Origin: Asterionellopsis glacialis
Lineage: Eukaryota; Bacillariophyta; Plagiogrammaphyceae; Rhaphoneidales; Asterionellopsidaceae
Reading direction: 5' to 3'
DNA length: 11,987 nucleotides
NCBI GenBank assembly: GCA_014885115.2
Contig: WKLE02004845.1
Span: forward strand, 1 to 11,987
Under the pieces are notes generated by a model, which worked only from the letters and a program-made list of their open reading frames with translations, was not told the origin of the DNA and made no database searches. This document shows positions 1 to 8,199 of this stretch, in pieces. Position 1 is the stretch's first letter, and each line of letters begins with the position of its first letter. The position numbers and the translations under genes were made by a program.

Positions 1-1315
1 AACATATTTGTTTTGGGCAACCGCAGTACCTGCCACACAATAGTAATGTTCCATCTTTTCATTTCTTCTGTGTAAATTGCTTTTGCATCCACCGTTCCAT
101 GTCAACCTGCATAATCCATTCCCAAATATATCTCTTGCTCTTGAGGTGTCTAATGGTAACACTCTCTAATTGCTTGAACAACTTCAGGCATTGTTGTTAA
201 CATGAATTTGGAGTCACACATGACATCTTCATCAACTTCCTCACCCCTTTGAATAAACACATTCATCTCCACATGTTTTAAGGTAAGTTCCTCTTCTTCA
301 TTATCTTCTCTTCATTTGTATAATGCTGCTCATCAATCATATCATTGCTTTCTATTACAACTCTTTTCTCCTTGCCTCCAGCAGTGTATGCCTTGTAACT
401 CATCTCCAGTCATTCCGCCACAAATTGATACAAGTCATACGTCTCACTTATTATATCCAACAATTCACCAACACTCATTCCCTCAGTAAACAATCTACGC
501 CAGGACTTCTCTCCATCTTTCAAAATCTCATTGACCATCACATCCACAGAGAAGTTTTTATTCCTTGAAGCTCTTGTTGTCTTTCTTCTTTTACTAATTC
601 TCTTCATCATGATGCGTCCATCAAAATTGTAATATTCATTTGGCGCTGCCACAACTCCAAGAAACATTACTTTTACTGGAAAATAACGAGAACGAATTTT
701 AGGTAAGTTCAATGAATCAGGTGCAATCTGCTTGTTCTCACCTTGAGGTAGAACCTTAAGCTTCCTTCTCCTATTTTTAGTATAGAACCACTTTTCATCC
801 AAAAATGCAAATGGTACCTTGGGATCTTTAACGTTATCAAAATGTTCCAGGGCGTAAGTCAATCTCTGCTGCTTGTGTTTTGTCATCAATAGGGGCTTCT
901 CAATTGCACTCTTTTCTTTTCCTCCATGTTTCATAAACCATTTAGATATCTGTTCTCTTGAAATATTAAGTGTAGCTCTATTTTCACCAACAACAGCAAT
1001 CTTCCAGTTCATAATTGTTGACAATTCACCAAATGTTGCAAGTCCACCTTTCACCACTTGAGCATGTCCAAACAATTCCTGTAAGTATCCTGGGTGCCTT
1101 TCCTCTATCTTCTCAATGTAGCTAACCATTCCAGAATTTCTGGGACTCAAAGGATCAGTTGATTTGCCATCCATGATTGTTTTATTGAGTTGACCATACC
1201 ATCTTGGAAGCACTTTTTTCCAAATACTTTTTTAAATCCAAAATCATATGAAGTCTTTGTACATGCCGCCAAAGCAATCCTCTCTCTCTCTCTTTCTCTG
1301 TTAGGTATGGATCAA
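1..1315 (-). pseudogene. Decayed Tc1/mariner-like DDE transposase, truncated by the left window edge
   Basis: A cut-and-paste DNA transposase of the Tc1/mariner superfamily, no longer intact. The longest open part is 1213 to 410. It holds FLDEKWFY, whose Asp (797-799) fits the first catalytic Asp, followed by YFPVKVMFLGVVAAP, a block typical of plant- and alga-type mariner-like transposases. After the TGA at 410-412 the frame continues (LEMSYKAYTAGG). It shifts near 300-311, then runs to GMDYAG-stop-HGT, whose Asp (114-116) fits the second catalytic Asp, and to WQVLRLPKTN at the edge. The third catalytic residue would lie outside the window. Lesions seen: TGA at 410-412, a frameshift near 300-311, TAG at 150-152, TGA at 102-104 (where the family has Gly), a frameshift near the 1214-1219 homopolymer and another in the (CT)n tract at 1280-1299. 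Upstream of 1213 the likely N-terminal helix-turn-helix part is seen only as fragments such as RIALAACTKTSYDFGF. The superfamily call is firm; the subfamily is not. Confidence 0.85.
1280..1299. repeat. (CT)n microsatellite
   Basis: Seven CT units at 1280-1293 followed by an interrupted TTCTCT tail. On the minus strand it reads as (AG)n and encodes Arg-Glu repeats. The transposase-like frame changes from one phase to another across it (YLTEKERE before, RIALAAC after), so repeat slippage is the likely cause of that frameshift. Confidence 0.85.
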
Positions 1316-1317
1316 GA

Positions 1318-2219
1318 TAACCCCATTGTGTTGCTAAAACAAGTGTAATTGCCTTCTCTCTTTCATTTGCCTGTCTTCAATCATGCAGTACAATACTGGT
1401 TGCACCAGAAGGTGAGAGCCTAATTCTGTTATTCAAATTCAAAGTTAGTGCAAATTCAATTTGTCCAGCAACTTGCTCAGCTATCTGTAGTCAATCTGCA
1501 GGAGCTTCTACTTGTTGTCTGTTGCCACCATTTCTTTCTGTTTCATGTTCAACACGCCTCATCAAATGTTGTGCATGAATTCCAGAACATTCAACTCTAC
1601 AATCAGCCTGCAGCGTATGGTCAGTACAACCACCAGGGAGACACCACAGAAGAGTCTTCAATGGAGATCTCCTTGCAGCTTTGTTAATGGCATTCTGCTA
1701 TGCTGTTGGATTTTGAAAATGGGGAATTCCATGACCAAAAAAATATATGTTAGTCTGACCATGGCACCTCATGGTTGTGATCTGCAACCTACAACTATAA
1801 TTGGAAAGTAAAGAATTAAAAAACACATCAATCAACCTCACATTCACCCTGTAGCTCTTCACAGTGGAAGTAACTACAGGCGTGAGGAATTTGTTAGCAA
1901 CAAGAAGTGGTAAAACATTCTCCCAAGGCACACCAGTGCCAGAAACGATGTCACCGATGTTGCCTTCAATTTCACCAAAATACCACCAGACACCTTCACG
2001 GGCACTGCAAAAAAGTCGCTCCACTGTGGTTCCCCTGGTGTTCGCAGAAGAAGCTGTGCTCACAGTGAGTGCACCTACCTTCGTTCTTTTGCAAACACCA
2101 TGGGAATCACTTGACGATATTGTTTTGGGGTGTGACGACATCATCGTCGGCAAGAGAAAACCCCCACGTTGTTGTCGCGGTGAGCGGTGAGAAAAAAAAA
2201 GTTGCAGCCGGCACTCCAT
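1318..2219 (-). pseudogene. Decayed open frame upstream of the transposase, unidentified
   Basis: One reading frame on the minus strand stays nearly open from 2219 to about 1318. It is broken only by TAG at 1698-1700, TGA at 1491-1493 and TGA at 1377-1379, all in the same phase. The first segment (2219-1698, 173 codons) includes GVWWYFGEIEGNIGDIV and a Val/Leu-rich stretch. The last segment reads EKAITLVLATQWGYLDPYL and passes, through the (AG)n frameshift, into the transposase. I do not recognise a domain in the 173-codon segment. It could be the N-terminal part or 5' region of the same transposon, a captured host fragment, or chance. The plus strand across 1864-2190 is also open (108 codons), so the coding strand itself is uncertain. 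Confidence 0.3.
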
Positions 2220-2762
2220 CCAAGCTTCAGACTGCTTCAGAATTTTTGTGTAGAAACTTATTATTTTCTACTTACATAAAGATATCGTAGGCTTGGTACT
2301 CCCAATCCTATTTCCCACGAAAGGTAGGCATAATCCAATAAGGTTTAGAACAGAGTTAGTATTCTTCATCTGTTGTATTATACGTAGAGGGTAAAGAAGT
2401 CAACAGTACAGACAGACCGACAGACATTAGAGGGACTGAGACCTGATACATCGCCAAAAATTTAATGCGATGGGTGCTGCGATACCTAATCGATAACAGA
2501 CGAGAATTGTACGGGTATTTTTTTAGGTTTCATCTCTAGAAAGTAGAGCATGGCCTTTCGGGGGCTCAATTGTATCTCATCGAACAACGGTTACTACGAT
2601 TCAAAAACAAGATTCGGAAGTGAATAGAACCAAAGAACGTGGAGTCCCAAACATACTGTCTTTCATGCATGATAACGGGGATGAACTTGGCGCGTACCAT
2701 TGCTCTCATCAGTAGAGAATTGTTGACAAGCATTCATCATTTGTTTAGAACGGATTAACAAA
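2220..2762. other. Non-coding interval, likely promoter of the EDR2_C/Sec14 gene
   Basis: About 540 nt between the decayed transposon region and the next start codon. No long open frame, tRNA-like cloverleaf or clear TATA box was recognised. It contains a short GACAGACC/GACAGACA repetition near 2409-2426 and an eight-base T run near 2518-2525. The promoter and 5' UTR of the downstream gene presumably lie here; that is inferred from position only. Confidence 0.4.
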
Positions 2763-5700
2763 ATGATGTCCAGTAAAAACGAGAATTTTCTTCATGATGG
2801 TACTTTTGCTTCATCAATGAAATCGGAGACTTCCCAGACATGCTCATCATCCTCATCCTCATGCTCATCTCCTTCTTCTTCTACATTCTCCGTATCGGGA
2901 GCAACTCACGACATTCAAAATGTCCAAAATTCATTCCTGGAAACAATTGGAATCGCAGCATCGAGAACAACAATAATGCTTTCGCCTCCATTTCACTGGC
3001 TTCCGACCAAATATCAACGAATGTTCCTAGGAGAAGGAGAAAAAAACAATACCATCCCACCTCAAAAAACTATAGCGAGTCTTGTGGTTGCATTGACAGC
3101 ATTTTATTTGATATACCGGAGGCGGGCTTATTCAAGAAAGAGTCAGTTAAGATATCAGAAAATACAGCAGCAACAACAACAACAACAACAAACAAACAAT
3201 GCTGCACAGATTGGGCACTATCATCGTGGAAGAACAAGGAGTGCAGTCACACTAGATACGATCAATACACCTCCACGGCATCGAAGTACTACAGAAGATA
3301 TTCCAGGTATATTAGAAGAAATTGATGACACAGCGGTAGCTTTCAAAGAGGACATTGCCCTAGTCACATCACCATCATCATCGACTGCAATTCATCATAA
3401 ACAACATCCAATACAAGGTCCATCTCATCAACATCTCACGTATAAGACATGGACACCACCGCCACCATGGAATGAGGTTGCATCTAAAGCTATAGTTTTA
3501 CCAAGTAGTAACTCTATGACCAAACGCAAACTGGAACGCACACTTATTTTAGAATTATCCGAATCATCCTTAATGGTGGTTGAATCACATCATCCTTATA
3601 ATGGCAAGAAAAAACACCACCACCATCAACATGATGCACCCGCATCATCATCGGCTTCTGCTACTAAGCTGGGAAAGAAGAAAACTGATATTCATGATAA
3701 ATATCCTATACGATGGAATCTTTCTGATATTTCATTACAAGTACAAGAACCTGTAGAAGGTGGAGTATTACAATTGTACCAGAAAAAGAATACGAATAAA
3801 GCACCGCTCTCGACACCAGGCCAAGGAAGTACCAGCAGTAGGGGAGGAAGAAGAAAAAGGGGAGACGATACCAACGATGATGAAGGTGGTGATTCTGTAG
3901 AATTTACATTCACATCTGCCCATGATGCAGCACAATTCCAGCAAGATTTAGTGGCCTATCAAATACTGGGTGAGCCTATACTGAATATGTATCGTGCGTT
4001 GGAACTTATCCAAAAGGGTAGCTCTACAACTACAACACAAGAATATGTATTACATGACAATTACAACAGAAGTACGGATGGTGAGAATGCAGGTGCCGGT
4101 TCTGGTACAATAACCAGCAGTGATTCGACAGATCCAAAGCATTCAAAACCAGCCAACAGAGTGTTTACAAGTAATATTGGGGTTTCTTGGGATGATGCTA
4201 TGAGATGTTTTTCATCGTTACAACCTCTGCGGTCTGCCCTGGATAGTCAGCTAGAATTGACAATGCGTAATGATGAAGCACTAGCTTCACGTGCTTCCAG
4301 GGGTGGCAGATCATCAAAGAAGACGTTGGAAGAACGAGAAGAGAAGGAACAGCATCTCTATTGCTTGGATCCTATATATATTGGTAAACGTCGACTACTT
4401 GGATATGTAGATTTTTTTCGTTTATTTGTTCCTTCTCTGCCCAAAACGTCCAAACCTCAAAGCGAATCAAGTCCTGATCGTATGGAACAATTGTTACGAT
4501 GGAGAAAACGTGTTGCAAGAGCATCAGTCTTTGTTCGATCCTATGTTCGTGCGAAACAAATTGCCAATCAAGGGTGGCATCTCAGTCCTCCCATGCCGAT
4601 GAGTGGCCAACGATCAGCAGCAGCAGATGGCAAAACAGATACGGATGACACAATTTTGAAGAAACGAAGTGCATTTGATGACGATCATGATAATATTGCA
4701 CATGATGCTCAACAGAAAAATGAATACTACGAAGCAACTGTATCAAGAGATGTCCGTTGTGACGTACATTCGCCACTTCATATGTCACAACAAAAGGGTG
4801 CCAGTACACCCAGTCCGTACCAAGCCTATACACTTGTGGGGTGTCATTCCTTTCAAATATCACAATCCTCTGCCAAAGGACTCGCATATAATCGTGATCC
4901 AGTCCAATGTTTACCAAGTCTACTAAAGATTATTGAACGTCACCCGGATCAGCATTTTTTAATTGTTGGATTCTTTCCGGAAGGTTTAAAAATTGGTGTC
5001 ATATTGTTATTTGTTCGATCTCTTCCGAAAGGTGTAGATCCAGCATTTGATTTGGTTGTAAGTATCCTTTTAAAATGAAATATATTCCATATTCTATTAA
5101 TCTCATACTTTGATGAACCCTGACCTCTCACCCAATCACGTATTTCCTGCATCAACACACACACACACACACATCACAAACAACAGTTGGATAGATATGT
5201 GAATGGCACGAAAGAACAGAGAGATCGTAAATTTGAAGTATTTATGCAACTAGGCCCTGGTTCTGGTTTGTCACCATTAGCATGGGGTGCACTTAAGGCA
5301 ATGTCAGCCTTTCTAAAATGGACACGTCGAGGTGAAGTTGATGTCCCGTATGAAGCAAGTGGTGGTGGTCAAGCACGTACACCCTTTCCTGGTATGACGA
5401 TGAATAATTATACAGAAACAACTCACTTTGGAGGATCGTTGTTGAATTCCAATAAGAATGACAATAACTCGCCCTTACCCAAAAACTATGTTGCAGCAAC
5501 GGCACATGTCGATGTAAACAATATGAGTAATATGGCAGCCAGGTTACTTTATCAACGATTAGAAGATGATGCCTTACCATCATCCATTGTAGATTTCTCA
5601 TTTGTACTGGAGGGAGAACAGGATGATGAATTGCCGGAACGTACTATTGCTACGATACGGATGGTTCATATGGACGTTGTCAAAACGGCTGTTGCTTTAC

Positions 5701-7085
5701 CCGAAGACGACCAACGTGTAGTCGATACTCCTTCAGTTGGTCCCACAAAAACTCCTTCCGGGAGTGCTCAAGGTGATCGGGAAGTTCCATCGTTATTGCT
5801 GCCTTCATTTTCTGCCGATTCTGCCGCAGATGAAAGAATACCTTCATCAACTCCACCAGAAAGACCTTCTTCTTGGTTCTCATCCTTCATTAGCACAAGT
5901 GCCTTTTTTTCTACAAGAGAATCTACTATCAACAATGGCGATAGCAAGCAAGATGAGGAAGAAGTTGCTGAAATATCTGAATTTGATAAAATCGGTATAT
6001 CTGAAATTGAAGAACGATATAGATCTGGTGTTTTGGCATTGGGTGAAGTTTTAGATGGTGTATCTGTACCCTATCGTAAGGATGGTTTAACGTCTACAGA
6101 ATTGCAATCTTGTTCAGCAGCAAATACAGGAGTAGGTGGAATGATGATGACGCAGCAAATGCCAACTTTCCCATCATCGGTTAAGACTGAAGACTTGATA
6201 AATTGTTCTATATTGAAACATTTGAATAAATATGACATTCGTCGCTTTTATGTAGCATCGAAATGTGATTTAAAGTCAGCTGCTGTGCGGATCGTTGAAT
6301 CAGCGGCTTGGAGAGGTATCACATTCCCTATTGATACACGAGAATGTCGTATTGAACTCCAATCAGGACAATTCTTTCAGCAAGGGCATGATAAAATGGG
6401 TAATCCGATATTTTACTTTCAAAGTATGTTATTGGGTCCATGGAGGAAAGATACACAAGCTGTTGTAACAGCTGTACTGCATCGTACAAATGTTGCCTTT
6501 CGTGAACTATCCGCAAGTAATCCTGACTTTAAATGTACCGTCATAATATTGATGGGAAAACCATTCCACGCCATCAAAAAGAAGAAGCAGAAGAAACAGC
6601 CGAAGAAGAAGTCGAGTGATAGGACTAATACAGAAGAGGAGTCTGCTTCACCAGATGATCTAGAAAATGATGAGTTTCAAGACAACCAGCAAAGCAAAAA
6701 GGCTTCATCGTCTTCCTCCACCCCAGCATTATCGTGGAATCCATTTAATTTAGGTGTCAATCCACGCTTAGATTCAGGCGAAGAAGAATACTATATGCAT
6801 AGTAATATGGCACTGGCAACGAAAATGATTGATATCTTGAGTGCGCATTACCCAGAACGATTGGCGAATGCTTTGTTGGTACCTGGTAAAGGTGGTTCTG
6901 GGTATTTACTAACAGCCTTGGGTGGGACATTAGGGTTGCGTGCATACATTCCTGATAAACGTACACGTGCTAAAGTTCACATACTTGGTAATCCTACAGA
7001 GTTATTGGAATATGTAGATTCCTCCCAATTGGCCACCTTTGTAGGTGGTGATGCACCCATCACATCACAGGCTTTTGAATTTTAA
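2763..7085 (+). CDS. Membrane-anchored EDR2_C (DUF1336) and Sec14/CRAL-TRIO lipid-binding protein, two exons
   Basis: Exons 2763-5057 and 5187-7085 join in phase 0 to encode about 1397 aa. The ATG at 2763 has A at -3. Residues 104-118 form a hydrophobic segment followed by RRR, a likely membrane anchor. Then come nine Gln near 135-143 and a PH-like region (about 243-415, ending in VEFTFTSAHDAAQFQQDL). An EDR2_C domain follows (about 655-935), spanning the splice junction. Its signatures are TLVGCHSFQIS, LDRYVNGTKEQRDRKF, AHVDVNNMSNMAARLLYQ and LEGEQDDELPERTIATIRM. CRAL-TRIO_N (about 1100-1140) has DIRRFYVASKCDLKSA and AAWRG. The Sec14 core (about 1165-1382) has HDKMGNPIFYF, SAHYPERL, RAKVHILGN and FVGG. 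Plant EDR2 pairs PH, START and DUF1336 domains, and Sec14 domains bind phosphoinositides or other lipids. A role in lipid sensing or transfer at a membrane is inferred. The Sec14 core carries a roughly 65-residue Lys-rich then acidic/Ser-rich insert. The true C terminus may lie further downstream (see 7086-7240). Confidence 0.88.
5058..5186 (+). other. Spliceosomal intron (129 nt)
   Basis: The donor GTAAGT begins at 5058 and the acceptor AG is at 5185-5186. Removing it joins ...FDLV to LDRYVNGTKEQ without a phase change and restores an uninterrupted EDR2_C domain. If unspliced, exon 1 would stop six codons later. There is little polypyrimidine tract before the acceptor; an (AC)9 repeat sits there instead. 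Confidence 0.9.
5155..5172. repeat. (AC)9 microsatellite beside the 3' splice site
   Basis: Nine perfect AC units inside the intron, ending 14 nt before exon 2. It occupies the place where a polypyrimidine tract would normally lie. Confidence 0.9.
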
Positions 7086-7240
7086 TATTCGGTACACAAG
7101 TCGTTGGTGAATTTGTTGAAAGCAAAAGAAAGGTAGAAAGAAAACGTATGCACGAAGAAGTCCTTGATTACAAAACAGCGAATGCATCGTTATTCACCAT
7201 TCCGAAAGCGAGAGGAAGAACGGGAGCAAGACTACTTTGA
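7086..7240 (+). other. Possible frame-shifted C-terminal extension of the EDR2_C/Sec14 gene
   Basis: Just after the TAA at 7083-7085, the -1 phase relative to the main frame is open to TGA at 7238-7240, with 50 codons from 7088. It reads FGTQVVGEFVESKRKVER, then a charged helix-like stretch (KRMHEEVLDYKTANA), and ends in a Gly/Arg-rich tail. One extra T in the TTTT run at 7080-7083 would join it to the preceding Ala-Phe-Glu-Phe. It could be a real C terminus hidden by an assembly error or allelic indel, a decayed terminus, or a chance open frame in the 3' UTR. Confidence 0.4.
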
Positions 7241-7341
7241 TTAGATGGATTACCTACAGTAAACCAAAACCAACAGAAAAAGAGATATAAGTTACTTAGT
7301 ATGTCTATACTATAATGTTGTAATTATTTTAAAAAGGAAAG

Positions 7342-7347
7342 AATAAA
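7342..7347 (+). terminator. Candidate polyadenylation signal AATAAA
   Basis: A canonical AATAAA hexamer about 257 nt after the annotated stop of the EDR2_C/Sec14 gene and about 102 nt after the stop of the frame-shifted extension. Position and sequence only; diatom poly(A) signals are not strictly conserved. Confidence 0.25.
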
Positions 7348-7791
7348 TCATAATCCAATATGGTCTTGAAATGCAGTATGGTATTTCAACAAATTGTGAG
7401 ACGGATATAAGAAAAAGTCAATGACATTGCTGAGGATGAAATATGGAGAAAAGCAAAGAGTGACATGATGGAACAGGGACTGTCGTAATGACTAGCACTC
7501 ACTCCCTATGATCAATCGGTAAAAAACATGTTTTCGTTCCACTTTTGCAGAAGTGGGAGAGGACATTTTTTAGAGTTAGCCAGTCCCATAGAAGAACCAA
7601 TACCGCTTTCATACCGAAATGGTCCTACCTGTTCAATACATTACCATGAATAGCTTAGTTATAATGAATACCATGACTTGGTTTATTCGATATTTCAATT
7701 TGGGAGTAACGAAGAATTCCATGGAACATTATCCTTACTTCTAGTAAGCAATAATGCCCGTTTTTAGGATTATGATTTGTAGTCCTGGTTG

Positions 7792-7804
7792 TTCCAGAGT
7801 GTTC
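7792..7804 (+). promoter_or_regulatory. Imperfect heat-shock element upstream of the HSF gene
   Basis: TTCCAGAGTGTTC matches the three-unit HSF binding consensus TTCnnGAAnnTTC at eight of nine specified bases (GAG instead of GAA). It lies about 395 nt before the HSF start codon. Autoregulation of the HSF gene is possible but inferred; such a match can occur by chance in about 1 kb. Confidence 0.3.
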
Positions 7805-8199
7805 CCTCCGTAGACTCCCAGTAGAACCAATACTTGTTTGACATGGATAAGTAATTTCATCACATGAAAAAGCAAGCATCAACGCAATTGCAGACACAAA
7901 CACTCGAGCTCAGCAAGAGGTGTCTTCCCCCCATCGCCCATGTCGAACTGAGATCGTACGGTAGTCAATAGGTAACGAACTGCACACCTTTATTATTCGA
8001 GAGAAGAAGCGATCTTTTCTCTACACTGCACAATCAGTAATTGCGTCTTCATTAGTCTCGTCTCTTTAATCTAGTCGTACTGGGACTGTATTCAATTCTT
8101 CTTTTAATTTCATACGAGTACTGTACTGCATTATTCTAGGAATACTCTACGCCGAACAATCGAATCGAACTTCACATTCACTCAACTCTACTTCAAATC

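Larger units (their letters stand above)
7241..8199. other. Non-coding interval, likely 3' UTR, then HSF promoter and 5' UTR
   Basis: About 960 nt with no convincing gene. An AATAAA lies at 7342-7347. The part nearest the HSF start codon (about 7990-8199) is rich in T and C and has no long open frame, which suits a 5' UTR. No tRNA or transposon end was recognised. Confidence 0.45.

Noticed and set aside
1864..2190. Plus-strand 108-codon open frame opposite the decayed minus-strand frame
   Set aside because: No recognisable domain and no supporting continuation on either side. The minus-strand frame is longer and joins the transposase phase, so I preferred that, with low confidence.
2840..3325. 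161-codon open frame in another phase inside exon 1
   Set aside because: It overlaps a well-supported coding exon and is rich in low-complexity residues produced by reading Ser- and Gln-codon repeats out of phase.
7346..7360. ATAATCCAATA shared between about 2331-2341 and 7350-7360
   Set aside because: An 11-base AT-rich match in 12 kb of AT-rich DNA, with no extension on either side; not significant.
7655..7903. Minus-strand 82-codon open frame beginning with a hydrophobic, signal-peptide-like stretch (MFVSAIALMLAFSC)
   Set aside because: It is short, lies in the likely HSF promoter, has no recognisable domain, and its composition after the first 14 residues looks random. It would need transcript or conservation evidence.
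8167..8175. GAACTTC just upstream of the HSF start as a heat-shock element
   Set aside because: The spacing between GAA and TTC is one base, not the two bases required by the HSF consensus.
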